DNA from: Methylomonas sp. AM2-LC
GTDB lineage: Bacteria; Pseudomonadota; Gammaproteobacteria; Methylococcales; Methylomonadaceae
Reading direction: 5' to 3'
Length of the DNA: 64,000 bases
Assembly: GCF_039904985.1 (NCBI RefSeq)
Contig: NZ_CP157005.1
Span: forward strand, 3,119,501 to 3,183,500
In this document: in pieces, positions 6,556 to 17,021 of the stretch
Position numbering within the stretch: position 1 is the first letter of the stretch
Layout: each line of letters begins with the position of its first letter
Program-made: the position numbers and the translations under genes
The notes under the pieces: generated by a model
What the model saw: only the letters and a program-made list of their open reading frames with translations
Databases searched by the model: none
What the model was told of the DNA's origin: nothing

Positions 6556-8130
6556 TTACTCATAAATTTTATAACCCTTTTTACCTTGTTTTTTAACCTC
6601 GTACATAGCATCGTCAGCCATTTTTTGCAATTTGCTAATCTCATGATTATAGTCACCCGATATAGCAATCCCCATACTGACACCCACACTCGCCACATTG
6701 CCTTTACCAAGCTCAATGGGTTCCATAATAGTCGCAATCAGTTTACTCGCTAAATTAGCCATATCAAGTCTGGCAGAAGCAATTTTACCTATTGTAGCTA
6801 TTAAAAATTCATCGCCACCTAAACGGCAGGCAATATCTTCACTTCGTAGGAAATTACGGATGCGATCCGCCACAATTTGCAACACGTGATCACCTGCTTC
6901 ATGACCATAAGTATCATTAATAGGTTTAAAATTATCCAAATCCAATAGACAAATACAGAAACAATTATTTTCATTCAGCGCTTTTACCTGTAATTTTATC
7001 AGCTGTGTTTCCATAGAGCGTCGATTAAGCAATTGTGTCAGTGGATCACGTTCTGCCTGAAACTTGGTAATCTGTTCCTGAAACTTACGCTCAGATATAT
7101 CAACAATAATGGCTTGTAAATACGTGTTACTCACGTTATCGCAGTCAGTGGTGTTAACAACAGAAAATAAACAATGTACCCAGCGCGGCCTTTCAGAAGG
7201 TCTGCCTGCCAACTGCAAATCATAATTGTTAAGTTTGCCAAAACAAAAAGTATCTTTAATTAAATCATTAACCAGAGAAACATCTTTAAAAATAAAAGGT
7301 AAGCAATCCTGATCGCAAGAAATTTTGGTACGCACAATGTCATAAAAGGCAGGATTAGATAACACTATGTGGTTTTCATTATCCATCAGATAAATACCCA
7401 CGCTGGCTTTTTCAAAGATCAATCGAAACCGCCGTTCTAGCTTTTCCATTTGCAAGCGCAAGGCGCGCTCTGATTCAAACTGCTCTGCGACAAAACCTAA
7501 TAAATGATTTATATCATTAACTAAACCACCTATTTCATCGGATTGATGGTTAGCAGGATATTTAAGTCTATCTTGACTGCCAGGCTCAATTTTGTGCAAA
7601 GCCTTGGCAATATGTTTTAAAGCACGGACAAACATATATTGGATAACCAACATAACCAGTAAGGCTATGCTAACCGTGTTACAAAACAATATCAACGCCC
7701 TTTCCTGTGCGATTAAACGGACATTGCGTTCAATTAATTCATGTTTGGGTAATATCTGCAATTCACCAATTATGTCGCCGGAAATAAAAGGCGATTCCAA
7801 TTGGATACTGACAACCCCCGATAACTGATCAGTTTCTAGCATTTTGGGATCATTATAAATTTTCATGCCGGTAACGCTGGTTAACAACACACTATCAACA
7901 ATTTCATTGCTGGTTAAACCTTTAATGACGTCATCAGCAATTTCTTGGTTATCCAGATAAACGGCTATCATGGCGGTGCGTAACACGGTGTTGCCCAACT
8001 GGGTAATATGCGTGTTGGCTATGTCACGTTCATTTTCTAGTGTGTGCTGGTAAGAAAATAGAGAAATCAACAAAGATCCTAATAAGGCTAAAACAGTGAC
8101 AACTAAGGCAATACGTATGGATAGCTTCAT
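6556..8130 (-). CDS. Membrane diguanylate cyclase (HAMP–PAS–GGDEF)
   Basis: 524 aa, makes cyclic di-GMP. It has a TM helix at about 7–27, a periplasmic stretch to about 145, a second TM at 146–168, a HAMP-like region to about 220, a PAS domain at about 235–350 and a GGDEF domain. The active site GGDEF is at residues 438–442, with RSED at 429–432 as the product-inhibition I-site (RxxD five residues before GGDEF). Last gene of a three-gene minus-strand operon after a porin and a periplasmic binding protein (31-nt gap), so the periplasmic half may sense a bound ligand delivered by its neighbour. No EAL domain. Confidence 0.9.
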   Translation of the reverse strand: MKLSIRIALVVTVLALLGSLLISLFSYQHTLENERDIANTHITQLGNTVLRTAMIAVYLDNQEIADDVIKGLTSNEIVDSVLLTSVTGMKIYNDPKMLETDQLSGVVSIQLESPFISGDIIGELQILPKHELIERNVRLIAQERALILFCNTVSIALLVMLVIQYMFVRALKHIAKALHKIEPGSQDRLKYPANHQSDEIGGLVNDINHLLGFVAEQFESERALRLQMEKLERRFRLIFEKASVGIYLMDNENHIVLSNPAFYDIVRTKISCDQDCLPFIFKDVSLVNDLIKDTFCFGKLNNYDLQLAGRPSERPRWVHCLFSVVNTTDCDNVSNTYLQAIIVDISERKFQEQITKFQAERDPLTQLLNRRSMETQLIKLQVKALNENNCFCICLLDLDNFKPINDTYGHEAGDHVLQIVADRIRNFLRSEDIACRLGGDEFLIATIGKIASARLDMANLASKLIATIMEPIELGKGNVASVGVSMGIAISGDYNHEISKLQKMADDAMYEVKKQGKKGYKIYE

Positions 8131-8161
8131 TTCAGGAACTCGTGTCTATTGAGTATCGGCT

Positions 8162-8587
8162 CTACTTTAACCGATACACCACCTTTAATCTATTATCGAC
8201 GGACGACTCATCTAAATAAGAAATAGCATACAGATTTTCGCGTACCTCATTTTGCACCGCTTCAACGGAAGGCAAAACTTTAGGCGGTGTTGCATTACCC
8301 GTAAACATAAGGCGCGCCCAATAGGCATTTACTTGTGCCACTGTTTTCCCTAACAATAACAGGTAAAAATCACTGCGTAGTGTCGAGTCTACGATATGAT
8401 CAATTGGAAAAGCCAAATTTCCGTTAGGAAAATTTTGTTCACGTCCGGTAAACAGATAGACGACTTGTTCGCGGCTTAGCTCTTGAATTGAATTGTTTTG
8501 ATTCGTCACCACCACTAAATCAGCAATTGCAGACTCAAAACTATAATTTAACAAAACCATGATAAGGAACAGCCGTGACGTTTTCAT
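8162..8587 (-). CDS. PstS-like periplasmic substrate-binding protein
   Basis: 141 aa from the ATG at 8587. The signal peptide MKTSRLFLIMVLLNYSFESAIA is followed by LVVVTNQNNSIQELSREQV and VYLFTGREQNFPNG, the pattern of short PBP-like domain proteins related to phosphate-binding PstS. Longer starts reach 8692, but they run inside the porin gene and lack a signal peptide. The ATG follows the porin stop by one base, so translation is probably coupled. There is no ABC permease or ATPase nearby; coupling to the diguanylate cyclase downstream points to sensing rather than transport (inference). Confidence 0.7.
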   Translation of the reverse strand: MKTSRLFLIMVLLNYSFESAIADLVVVTNQNNSIQELSREQVVYLFTGREQNFPNGNLAFPIDHIVDSTLRSDFYLLLLGKTVAQVNAYWARLMFTGNATPPKVLPSVEAVQNEVRENLYAISYLDESSVDNRLKVVYRLK

Positions 8588-8588
8588 A

Positions 8589-9902
8589 TTAAAACGCCCA
8601 ATTAATACTAGCTGACAACAAATTAACATTTGTTGCAGGAACAGATGATAAATTGTTGGCATTGATCCACAAACTATCTGCATTACTGGCAATTTGCGTA
8701 TAGTCCCATTGTACTTTAACTGCCATGTTAGCTAAGACATCCCAACGTACCCCCAAACTAACCGTCTTCTGATTAACCGGACTACCACGCATGAACAATT
8801 GCGTATTTGTATAAAGTTGGTTAATGGCGTCGCCTTGAATTTCAGGCGGCACAACGTGTGATGCCGAGCCCGCACTGCGTGCCATGCTGAATAAAACATA
8901 AGGCGTTAAATTAGCAAAATGCCTGCCTAAACTAAAGTAGCCACTGGGCAAATCTCTAAAGCCAGCCCAATTCGAATGTAAGTATCCCAATTCACTTTGC
9001 ACTACCCAATCATTCGCATCGTAACTGGCCCCCAAAGCAAAAAAAGTAATGGATTTTCCTAGCTGATTAACTTGGTCAGCATATAGATTGGCGTTATTCC
9101 AGGCAGTTTGCAAATTGGGATCGGATAACGCTGATGACAAACTTGAGGTAATAGCAAAATTTTTGTCGAATGACATATACGCGAATCCCGAAGATAAGCG
9201 TAGACTCTCAGTCTCAAAAGTTAATTTACCACCGGTAATTGGCCCCAAACACAACAAGCTGGGTCCACTGTTTGCAAAAGGCGGGGGTATGGATTTTGTG
9301 GTTGTACCGGCAAATACTTTAGCGGTCAAAAATCCATCAGCTATATGTGTTTTCCAGCTACCATCAATACCATCAAAATTCTGAAACAAAAGCGGGCCAT
9401 AAAATTCAACGGGGGGTCTTTCCCACAGATACGCAAAACTGACATTCCGATAATCAGACAACATATAGATATCAAATCCAAGTCTACCTGTGCGTAAGGT
9501 AACATCCTGATTAGGTTTCCAACGTAAAAAAGCCCAGGCTAAATTTTCGTTTAAGGTCTGATTGACTCTATCTTTAATAACAAATTGTACCGTTGCATCA
9601 ATTTGATCTGTTAAATAAGCCCCTGCTTGTAAGCCCATCATAGTATCTGCTTTCCAGGACATGCTGCCTTGAAAGGTATCGGGTTGCGCTAGATCAGTTT
9701 GCATATGCAAGTCATTACTGCCATTGATAATACCTAAACTTCCGAAAGTATTAAACCTAAATCTTGAGCTTGCGGACAATATGTCGTCTGCCTTAATAGG
9801 TAGCGACAGCAAAAGTAAAGTATTAATTGCCAGAACAACCGTTATAGACCTTATTATAATTAATGTTTTGTAACCAAAACACCCATAATTTATCTTTATC
9901 AA
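8589..9902 (-). CDS. Porin-like outer-membrane protein
   Basis: 437 aa. A long N-terminal signal region with hydrophobic core (SITVVLAINTLLLLSLPIKA) leads into a beta-strand-rich protein. Motifs include RFRFNTFGSLGI, LRTGRLGFDIYMLSDYRNVSF and the end LLSASINWAF, with terminal Phe as in BAM substrates. The size and the LRTGRLG/YLWERPP region fit porins encoded beside PBP–GGDEF operons. First gene of the operon. The promoter region upstream (9903–10113) contains a TCATGCT/AGCATGA inverted repeat of unknown meaning. Specificity cannot be read. Confidence 0.75.
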   Translation of the reverse strand: MIKINYGCFGYKTLIIIRSITVVLAINTLLLLSLPIKADDILSASSRFRFNTFGSLGIINGSNDLHMQTDLAQPDTFQGSMSWKADTMMGLQAGAYLTDQIDATVQFVIKDRVNQTLNENLAWAFLRWKPNQDVTLRTGRLGFDIYMLSDYRNVSFAYLWERPPVEFYGPLLFQNFDGIDGSWKTHIADGFLTAKVFAGTTTKSIPPPFANSGPSLLCLGPITGGKLTFETESLRLSSGFAYMSFDKNFAITSSLSSALSDPNLQTAWNNANLYADQVNQLGKSITFFALGASYDANDWVVQSELGYLHSNWAGFRDLPSGYFSLGRHFANLTPYVLFSMARSAGSASHVVPPEIQGDAINQLYTNTQLFMRGSPVNQKTVSLGVRWDVLANMAVKVQWDYTQIASNADSLWINANNLSSVPATNVNLLSASINWAF

Positions 9903-10113
9903 TTATAGAACCCAATTTATATTGGTTATCCCTAATGAAATACTAAGTTTGTCATGCTGTTGCGACAAATTAGCATGAACCCATTCAGAACTGGCATACA
10001 GTTAGCCATTTGTATGTTTGCGCGTTAATGATTAGGGCTAACTAAGCCAATCAAAAACTTACAAACATCATCATCCCATTAAGCAACAGTACGCAGTAAC
10101 TGCAAAAGCTGAA

Positions 10114-10920
10114 TCATTTAATGTCGGGCTTACTCCAATTTTGTTTGGCGGTAGCTGCTTTGGCATAGCGATAAAAAGTACCTTCGAAATTACCCAAGGC
10201 CAATACAAATCCAGCCCAACCGTCCAGAAAGCCCAATTTTAAAATATAAATGCGAATAAAAGCCCATAGTCCATGCGTCAATGCCGTACCCATACTAACG
10301 GGTTTGCCATTGCGTACTAATTTATGCGCACCCAAACTGGAATAACGTTGCATTTTATGTAGCAATTGCTCCAGATTTTGAAACGGTATTTGCACAATAG
10401 AGGCTTCAAAATAGGCGGATTTTCCCGTGACCTTATACGACTCATGAACTTCGTCACGATTATCAAATGTCATTACCTGTTTACGAAATAACTGTGGTTG
10501 ACGGTAATCTGGATACCAGCCACAATGCTTTATCCAACGTCCCATAAACCAGTTGCGGCGTGGCACGAAATAAGCATCTGCCAAGGGATTTTGCAGTACA
10601 CGTAAAATTTCGGCCTGTGCTGCTGGCGTGCAACGCTCATCAGCATCTAAACTGAACACCCACTCATGTTGACAAGCGGCAATCGCATCATTTCGTAACT
10701 TACCAAACGTGGTAAAAGCAAGTTGCTTAACAGTCGCTCCCAAGGCCGTAGCAATTTTTGCAGTGTCATCACTACTATCAGAATCCAACACTAACACTTC
10801 ATCAGCCCAAAGCACGCTTTCTACTGCCGCGGCTATTTTGTCTGCTTCATTATAAGTAATGATATACACACTCAATTTAGGTATAGCATTGAGAATTGCA
10901 GCAGAAGGCGTTTCAGTCAT
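10114..10920 (-). CDS. Family 2 glycosyltransferase, WaaE/LgtF-like
   Basis: 268 aa from the ATG at 10920, chosen because an AGGAA lies 7 nt upstream; an ATG two codons earlier is too close to it. GT-A fold with SVYIITYNEAD at the start, LVLDSDSSDDT, and FSLDADERC as the metal-binding DxD-like site, then MGRWIKHCGWYPDYRQPQLF. These fit the lipopolysaccharide-core beta-1,4-glucosyltransferase WaaE/KdtX group. It probably adds a sugar to the inner core at the cytoplasmic face. It stands alone downstream of uvrB. Confidence 0.82.
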   Translation of the reverse strand: MTETPSAAILNAIPKLSVYIITYNEADKIAAAVESVLWADEVLVLDSDSSDDTAKIATALGATVKQLAFTTFGKLRNDAIAACQHEWVFSLDADERCTPAAQAEILRVLQNPLADAYFVPRRNWFMGRWIKHCGWYPDYRQPQLFRKQVMTFDNRDEVHESYKVTGKSAYFEASIVQIPFQNLEQLLHKMQRYSSLGAHKLVRNGKPVSMGTALTHGLWAFIRIYILKLGFLDGWAGFVLALGNFEGTFYRYAKAATAKQNWSKPDIK

Positions 10921-11197
10921 AATCATTTCCTGATAATAGATTGGCAAAAACAGCAACGCTGATGACAGCAAAATCACTACAGCTTATGTGTTAAAGGGTA
11001 GTTGGAATGCGAAATTACACAGTATTGCAATAAAAAAAAGATTATCCAGATAATGCTTAGAGAACCTATAACGCTTAAGTCGCTACGGGTTAAAGCAGAA
11101 AACCATGCACCACAAAATGTTAAACAGTCTGGTTTTAGCAGGATAGTCAAAACCTGCAATTGTATAATAAATGGCATTATTCGGCGATATAAACCAC

Positions 11198-13204
11198 CTA
11201 AATGACCATTTCTGCCTGAATTAACTTAATTTGATCGCGTATTCGTGCTGCTTCTTCAAACTCCAGATTTTTAGCATGATAGTACATTTTATCTTCTAAC
11301 TGTTTCAGTGCTTTAGCCGATTGTTTAGGGGTTAGCGGCTTGTATTGTGCGGCGGGTTCTGCGACTTTGGCACGGGCATTATTAATAGATCCACCTGAGC
11401 CAGGTATAGACAGTTCCAATATATCGGTCACTGATTTATAAATGGTGGTCGGCTGTATATGGTGTTGCAAATTAAACACTTGCTGCTTGGCGCGACGGCG
11501 TTCAGTTTCATCAATGGCTAATTGCATGGAACGGGTAATTTTATCCGCATACAATATGGCTTTACCACTGACATTACGTGCAGCCCGACCTATGGTTTGA
11601 ATGAGTGACACATGGGATCTTAAAAAACCCTCTTTATCGGCATCCAGAATCGCTACTAACGACACTTCGGGTATATCAAGTCCTTCGCGCAATAAATTGA
11701 TCCCCACCACCGCGTCGAATATCCCCAACCGCAAATCGCGTATAATTTCTACCCGCTCTACGGTTTCAATATCTGAATGCAGATAGCGAACTTTTACGCC
11801 ATGTTCAAGCAAATACTCGGTTAAATCTTCAGACATCCGTTTGGTCAGCGTAGTGACCAGCACACGTTCTTTAAGTTGTACGCGCAAATTAATTTCTGAC
11901 AACAAATCATCCACTTGCGTAGTGGCTGGACGAACCTCTATCAGTGGATCGACCAAACCAGTAGGCCTAACCACCTGCTCTACCATGGTAGAACAATGCG
12001 CTTTTTCATAAGGCCCTGGTGTGGCAGATACATAAATGCGTTGCGAGGTGCGCTGCTCAAATTCGTCAAACTTTAAAGGCCGATTATCCAAAGCAGAAGG
12101 CAAACGGAAACCATAGGCTACCAAAGTTTCCTTGCGTGAACGATCGCCCTTATACATGGCTCCAATTTGCGGCACGGTGACATGACTTTCATCAATAATA
12201 ACCAAGGCATCTTTGGGCAAATAATCGAACATAGTGGGCGGTGATTCACCAGGACTGCGATTGGACAAATGCCTGGAATAATTTTCGATACCTGAACAAT
12301 AGCCAACCTCCATAATCATTTCAATATCGAATAAGGTACGTTGCTCCAAGCGTTGAGCTTCGACTAATTGATGTGCATCGCGCAAATAAGCTAAACGCTC
12401 TGCCAGTTCGATTTTAATTTTCTCAACCGCGATCAATAACTGTTCGCGAGGCGTCACGTAATGTGATTTAGGATATAAGGTAAAGCGCGCGATGCGTTGC
12501 AATACTTCGCCCGTTAACGGATCAAACATGGATAAACGTTCAATCTCGTCATCAAATAACTCGATACGCAAGGCCTGCTCTTCTGATTCGGCAGGAAACA
12601 CATCAATCACTTCTCCCCTGACTCGATAGGTTGCTCGTCGCAATTCAATGTCGTTACGGGTGTATTGCATTTCTGTTAAGCGGCGTAAAATATCGCGCTG
12701 TTTGATCATATCTCCGCGAACCAAATGCAACACCATCTGGAAGTAGGACTCCGGCTCGCCCAGACCATAAATAGCAGAGACAGTGGCTACCACAATAGTA
12801 TCACGACGTTCTAGTAAAGCCTTGGTGGCCGACAGACGCATTTGTTCGATATGTTCATTTAAAGATGCATCTTTATCAATAAAGGTATCAGAAGCCGGAA
12901 TATAGGCTTCGGGCTGATAATAATCGTAATATGAGACAAAATATTCAACGCTGTTGTCTGGAAAAAACTCTTTCATTTCCCCATATAGCTGCGCAGCTAG
13001 GGTTTTATTAGGTGCCATAATCATGGCAGGCCGCTGGGTTTGCTGGATAACATTGGCGATGGTGAACGTTTTTCCAGAGCCAGTTACACCCAGTAAGGTT
13101 TGATGCACCTCACCCTCATTGATGCCTGCCACTAATTCTTGAATGGCAACAGGTTGATCGCCGGCTGGCTGATAATTGCTTTGAATTTTAAAAGCTTTTT
13201 GCAC
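11198..13204 (-). CDS. uvrB: Excinuclease ABC subunit B
   Basis: 668 aa, damage-verification helicase of nucleotide excision repair. From the GTG at 13204 the Walker A GVTGSGKT falls at residues 39–46, exactly as in the family, so I prefer this start over an upstream GTG at 13258 that adds 18 atypical residues. Other motifs are the [10 protein letters not shown] beta-hairpin that clamps DNA, the IDESH Walker [16 protein letters not shown] (motif VI) and a C-terminal UVR domain ([20 protein letters not shown]) that contacts UvrA/UvrC. It is complete and appears functional. Monocistronic here; uvrA and uvrC are not in the window. Confidence 0.97.
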   Translation of the reverse strand: MQKAFKIQSNYQPAGDQPVAIQELVAGINEGEVHQTLLGVTGSGKTFTIANVIQQTQRPAMIMAPNKTLAAQLYGEMKEFFPDNSVEYFVSYYDYYQPEAYIPASDTFIDKDASLNEHIEQMRLSATKALLERRDTIVVATVSAIYGLGEPESYFQMVLHLVRGDMIKQRDILRRLTEMQYTRNDIELRRATYRVRGEVIDVFPAESEEQALRIELFDDEIERLSMFDPLTGEVLQRIARFTLYPKSHYVTPREQLLIAVEKIKIELAERLAYLRDAHQLVEAQRLEQRTLFDIEMIMEVGYCSGIENYSRHLSNRSPGESPPTMFDYLPKDALVIIDESHVTVPQIGAMYKGDRSRKETLVAYGFRLPSALDNRPLKFDEFEQRTSQRIYVSATPGPYEKAHCSTMVEQVVRPTGLVDPLIEVRPATTQVDDLLSEINLRVQLKERVLVTTLTKRMSEDLTEYLLEHGVKVRYLHSDIETVERVEIIRDLRLGIFDAVVGINLLREGLDIPEVSLVAILDADKEGFLRSHVSLIQTIGRAARNVSGKAILYADKITRSMQLAIDETERRRAKQQVFNLQHHIQPTTIYKSVTDILELSIPGSGGSINNARAKVAEPAAQYKPLTPKQSAKALKQLEDKMYYHAKNLEFEEAARIRDQIKLIQAEMVI

Positions 13205-13446
13205 GATAAGGCATGAATTGAAAAATAATAATGGTTTTATTATGACTTCATTTTGCACATTTGCCTAAGAGTTCATGTAGAACCGCCTTAGTGTGTTGTA
13301 AATATACCCATTAAAATAGGTTAATTTATTGAGTAGAGACTTAAGCACCTACTATTTTCTTGACGTTAGTCATCTTGGCAGAGTCAAATAGACAAAATTT
13401 ATTTATCTATTGCAATCCATTATCCGCTTTCTACTCAGGTGAAAAT

Positions 13447-14154
13447 ATGCTTAAACTCTATAAATTTGGTCAAGTGGGCGATGTCTGTGATGCCAGCTCG
13501 TTTTGTGCAAAGGTTGAAGCGTATTTTCGTTTAGCTAACTTACCCTATGATACAGCAAGTGGCCCCCAGTATTTATGTAAAGCGCCTAAGGGAAAATTAC
13601 CGTTTATTGAAGATAATGGCAAACTGATTGCCGATTCAAGTTTTATTATTCGTTATGTACAGGATACTTATAACGCCAATATCGATAGCCATTTAAGCGC
13701 AATAGAAAAAGCGATTGCTCATGCGTTTATCAAAATGCTGGACGAAAACCTTTACTGGGTGTTGGTGCATGCTCGCTGGCAATTACCACATAATATCACT
13801 ACATTGCATAAAACATTTTTTGATAGTATCCCGTTTCCAATGAATAAAATAATTGCCTACACTGCCCGCAGAGACGTGTTAAGTAAACTACAAAAACAGG
13901 GAATGGGAAGACACAGCAACGCTGAGATCACAGAAATTGGCAAACAGGATTTAAACGCCTTATCCGTATTGCTAGGTGATAAAACTTACTTCTTTGGGGA
14001 TAAACCCAGTTCATTAGACGCGGCAGCTTATGCAACATTAATGCAAATGCTGCTAGTAACAGAATTTACAGCCCCAATTTTCGATGCCGCCAAATCCTAT
14101 ACAAATTTGGTCGAATTTACTAATCGGTTTCACGCCAAATATTTTCCAAACTAA
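13447..14154 (+). CDS. Glutathione S-transferase-like protein (Fax/metaxin type)
   Basis: 235 aa from the ATG at 13447, preceded by AGGTGA at good spacing; an in-frame start at 13360 only adds unlikely residues. The N-terminal thioredoxin-fold domain (LYKFGQVGDVCDASSFCAKV, then APKGKLPFIEDNGKLIADS) has the cis-Pro of GST domains. An all-helical C-terminal half follows, with LGDKTYFFGDKPSSLDAAAYA. The pattern matches failed-axon-connections/metaxin-like bacterial GSTs. Cys residues in the first helix could be redox-active. Substrate unknown. It is followed by a bidirectional hairpin shared with the cold-shock gene. Confidence 0.75.
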   Translation: MLKLYKFGQVGDVCDASSFCAKVEAYFRLANLPYDTASGPQYLCKAPKGKLPFIEDNGKLIADSSFIIRYVQDTYNANIDSHLSAIEKAIAHAFIKMLDENLYWVLVHARWQLPHNITTLHKTFFDSIPFPMNKIIAYTARRDVLSKLQKQGMGRHSNAEITEIGKQDLNALSVLLGDKTYFFGDKPSSLDAAAYATLMQMLLVTEFTAPIFDAAKSYTNLVEFTNRFHAKYFPN

Positions 14155-14221
14155 CACTCTAAAGCGAAATAAACAGTAATACTTTCCCAAAAAAAACTTT
14201 TTAAGCATTTCAATTGGAACG

Positions 14222-14250
14222 AATAACCCCTTTAGACTAAGGGGGTTATT
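14222..14250. terminator. Bidirectional hairpin between convergent genes
   Basis: AATAACCCC (14222–14230) pairs perfectly with GGGGTTATT (14242–14250). It lies between the convergent GST-like gene and the cold-shock gene; short T-rich ends on both strands. Confidence 0.6.
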
Positions 14251-14337
14251 TGATATTACCGTCAGTGTATACCGCGTGTTGGTTTTCCAGTTGGAGACTC
14301 AAACTAACTAACGATAATCACTCAGAGAGCGTTAAGA

Positions 14338-14550
14338 TTATAAAGGCGTAACGTTTTCTGCTTGTGGTCCTTTAGCACCAGTAACCACTTCCATGGTTAC
14401 GCGTTGACCTTCTTTCAAGGTTTTGCGACCATTTCCACCGTTGATAGCATTGAAGTGTACAAACACATCCTTACCACCATCTTGCTCGATGAAGCCGAAG
14501 CCTTTTTCATCGTTGAACCATTTTACTTTGCCTTCAATTTGTGCAGCCAT
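14338..14550 (-). CDS. Cold-shock domain protein (CspA family)
   Basis: 70 aa, single-stranded nucleic-acid-binding RNA chaperone. It has the full five-strand fold with [16 protein letters not shown] (RNP1) and DVFVHF (RNP2), ending in [10 protein letters not shown], the classic CspA/CspD size. The ATG at 14550 has AGAGAG as ribosome-binding site. The 5' side is followed by nearly 400 bp without genes, room for the long regulatory leader typical of csp genes. Confidence 0.95.
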   Translation of the reverse strand: MAAQIEGKVKWFNDEKGFGFIEQDGGKDVFVHFNAINGGNGRKTLKEGQRVTMEVVTGAKGPQAENVTPL

Positions 14551-14947
14551 AAATCTCTCTAGTTTAAAAAAATCATTTTGTGCAGAGCATAGGATTTTTT
14601 GATGACCTATACAATGCCATATATAACCCTATCATCTTAAGATTATACGACACCATGCTAACACAGTAATATTGCGAAATCATGGCATTTATAAAAAATT
14701 TCAAAATTCTGCGTTTTTCTTACAGAAAAAACACAAACTTATCTCACGCATAATTATTATCAAAACCGTCATAACCAATTGATATTATGACTATAATAAA
14801 ACTGAAAAGCCGAAGTTTTTTTACAATTTCGTATAATCTATGCGAGTTAATTATTACCTGGAAAATCTACATTTTCTATTCGTAAAAACACCTATTTCTT
14901 TACTAGGCGGACCGAATTGACCACCCATTTAAGAAACTTAGCTCAGT
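14551..14947. other. AT-rich intergenic region upstream of the cold-shock gene
   Basis: No gene visible. It should contain the minus-strand promoter and untranslated leader of the cold-shock gene; I could not fix a promoter with confidence. Confidence 0.4.
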
Positions 14948-15472
14948 CTAGCAAAGCAGAACCAGTAAAATAAGGCCTGGAATTATCCCTAGAATCAACC
15001 CAATTACAATAGCGACGACTTCGCCATTTGTATAATGACAACCCGTCTTACCCACATTAAGAGTAGCTGCATTATCATCAAGACCAGCCAACATCAATCC
15101 AGAAAGCTCATCAGCGACCTGTTGCTGTGATGAGGCAGCTAATATTCGGGTACGGGCGGCGTTAAGGCGGTATTTTGCCTCAGCCAAGTCATCACTAAAT
15201 GGCAAAAAAGAATAAGCATTATCCAAGGCATTCATAGCGTCCTCTGTGGGCTTAAGCGCCATAACACGCGCTTGCTCGAGGGTTTCCGCAGTCACAATAT
15301 CGGTGCGCAGTTTATTAAAAGCCCGACTCTGTTCTAATCCGGTTGGACATACCGAGTTAATTAAGTCATATGATTGTATATCTGTCTGTAAACTTGCAGT
15401 TGCTGTAGACGACAAGCAAAGGATAAGAGTCCACAAAGCTAAGGTTGATACTCGTTTTTTAGATTTGGGCAT
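14948..15472 (-). CDS. Secreted or membrane-anchored hypothetical protein
   Basis: 174 aa, not recognised. A basic N-terminus (MPKSKKR) and hydrophobic core with AxA end (TATASLQ) form a signal peptide. The middle is helical, with two Cys (SVCPTGLEQ and KTGCHY) that could form a disulfide. The last 25 residues (VVAIVIGLILGIIPGLILLV) are a membrane helix ending in Cys. The protein is therefore probably periplasmic and tethered by its C-terminus. It is alone on the minus strand between the cold-shock gene and a PEP-CTERM gene. Confidence 0.6.
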   Translation of the reverse strand: MPKSKKRVSTLALWTLILCLSSTATASLQTDIQSYDLINSVCPTGLEQSRAFNKLRTDIVTAETLEQARVMALKPTEDAMNALDNAYSFLPFSDDLAEAKYRLNAARTRILAASSQQQVADELSGLMLAGLDDNAATLNVGKTGCHYTNGEVVAIVIGLILGIIPGLILLVLLC

Positions 15473-15614
15473 GCCTTTTTATCGCAATTAAAATTGCAGC
15501 AATATAGTGATAGTTATTATTTATCACGAAATTTGATAGAATTTATGGTGTATTCTTATACAGTCACAACCAAGCTGTCGTAGATATCGATAACAGATTA
15601 TTAAATCAACTGAT

Positions 15615-15650
15615 AAAAAAAGACCACATTATTTCTCAAATGTGATCTTT
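15615..15650 (-). terminator. Rho-independent terminator of the PEP-CTERM gene
   Basis: On the minus strand AAGATCACATT pairs over 11 bp (one G-U) with AATGTGGTCTT around an 8-nt loop, followed by seven T. It lies 67 bp after the stop at 15717. Confidence 0.88.
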
Positions 15651-15716
15651 AACCCATTCACTGCCAATACAAAATAAATCAATAGCAGTGAAACTTGGCA
15701 GGTTCTGCCTATTTAA

Positions 15717-16304
15717 TTAAGCAACCTGTTTACGACGAGACATCCAACCAATTAATGGCAAACCTAATAACATCATAGATAACATCTCAGGCTCTGGTAC
15801 GCTCGCGTTGTTTGGAAGAGTAACATTTAATGTATAATGTCCACTTGTAACATTTTTATTAGTTATAATACCTGTGACTTCAAGCGTTGTAGTACCACCA
15901 GTAGTACCACCAATAATGCTAGTAGAGCCGTTAACATCATAAGCATTATTCGCATCAGTAGCAGTAATCAAGCTTCCACCATTCAAGATATATTGTATGG
16001 CAGCAAAAGATCCATCATCAAAAGCTAAATTCCATGACTCGGTAGTTAATGCGTATCCACCTGAATTACTTGGGTCAGTAAATGAAAGTATAAAATCAAA
16101 TGCACCGGGATTTGCAGCCTGCAGATAACTATCGATTGTGGTGTAGGTTGATATTGAACTAACAAGCGTTGTTTCCCCAGTAATGGTGCCACCAGTAGTT
16201 GGTAGTGTAAAAGTATCAGTACCTATAGCACTTGCTGCTGGCAAATACATTGATGCAGCCAACGCAACTGCACTGGCTAATAAAGTAGATTTTTTCATAC
16301 GCAT
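15717..16304 (-). CDS. PEP-CTERM exported protein
   Basis: 195 aa. Signal peptide MRMKKSTLLASAVALAASMY ending in ASA; a Gly/Thr/Ser-rich body with repeated TTGGTIT/GGTTGGTTTLE stretches; then the sorting tail SVPEPEMLSMMLLGLPLIGW and MSRRKQVA. That is the PEP motif, a hydrophobic helix and an Arg/Lys cluster, so it should be processed by an exosortase at the inner membrane and exported to the surface or matrix. The ATG at 16304 has AGGAGT about 8 nt upstream. Function of the body unknown. Its own promoter must lie in the long upstream gap. Confidence 0.88.
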   Translation of the reverse strand: MRMKKSTLLASAVALAASMYLPAASAIGTDTFTLPTTGGTITGETTLVSSISTYTTIDSYLQAANPGAFDFILSFTDPSNSGGYALTTESWNLAFDDGSFAAIQYILNGGSLITATDANNAYDVNGSTSIIGGTTGGTTTLEVTGIITNKNVTSGHYTLNVTLPNNASVPEPEMLSMMLLGLPLIGWMSRRKQVA

Positions 16305-17021
16305 GATTAATACTCCTAAAAATTAAAAAAAGACTAAATTTAAAACACGAAAAACAGGTACCACTAAAGAACTTTATAAAAAACCAAACAAAACAAAAAC
16401 ATAAAACTTGAGCAAAATCATTTAACTATTAGTAAGAATAAAACCACTTAAAAGCAAACAACACTGCTAAATTTGCCCTGCTATTTTTTCAATACTGCAA
16501 ATTGCAGGATAGATATAATTCTTTTTTTGAACTATGTCAATTGTACTTACTGTATTATTCTATCATTTATCCAAAAAAGTGCAGACAAACAGCATAACCA
16601 CTTGTACTATAATTTTTAAACACTTTAAATCAATTAGATATCTTGGATTCACCTCTCTTTAAATTCTAGCTACGCTAAAACTTAGGATGGCAGCTACACC
16701 AGCCAATAGAATATCAGATAAGTAACCGCTCATATGTACGTTACACCACATAACCTTTGTAAGTTTTCTCACAGAGTTTTTTGATATCTAGCTGTTAATA
16801 AGCAAGCAAAATTGAATAGAGCATCCCATAATACCACTGATACTATCGGGTTTAATGACAGCATGATGAACATCTGCTTTTTACATCCTTGGCTTAGGCT
16901 TACCCGTCATTATTCTCCCTACAGACGAGCTTAGGTGATGAGGTTGGCAAAAAATTAGCGAAAATAAAAAAATGATTTATTCCAGTTTACAAACAGCTAT
17001 TAGCAAACACATTACAACACA
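16305..17021. other. Long AT-rich intergenic region, no gene seen
   Basis: About 700 bp without a supportable gene in either strand. It has a near-palindrome CTGCAAATTGCAG around 16494–16506 and presumably the promoter of the PEP-CTERM gene. No convincing sigma-54 element was found. Confidence 0.45.

Noticed and set aside
10977-11205. Two opposite small open frames between uvrB and the glycosyltransferase
   Set aside because: They cover the same DNA on both strands, lack ribosome-binding sites and do not resemble proteins.
16440-16480. Possible sigma-54 promoter of the PEP-CTERM gene
   Set aside because: The GG/GC elements do not have the required spacing; only a partial match on the minus strand.
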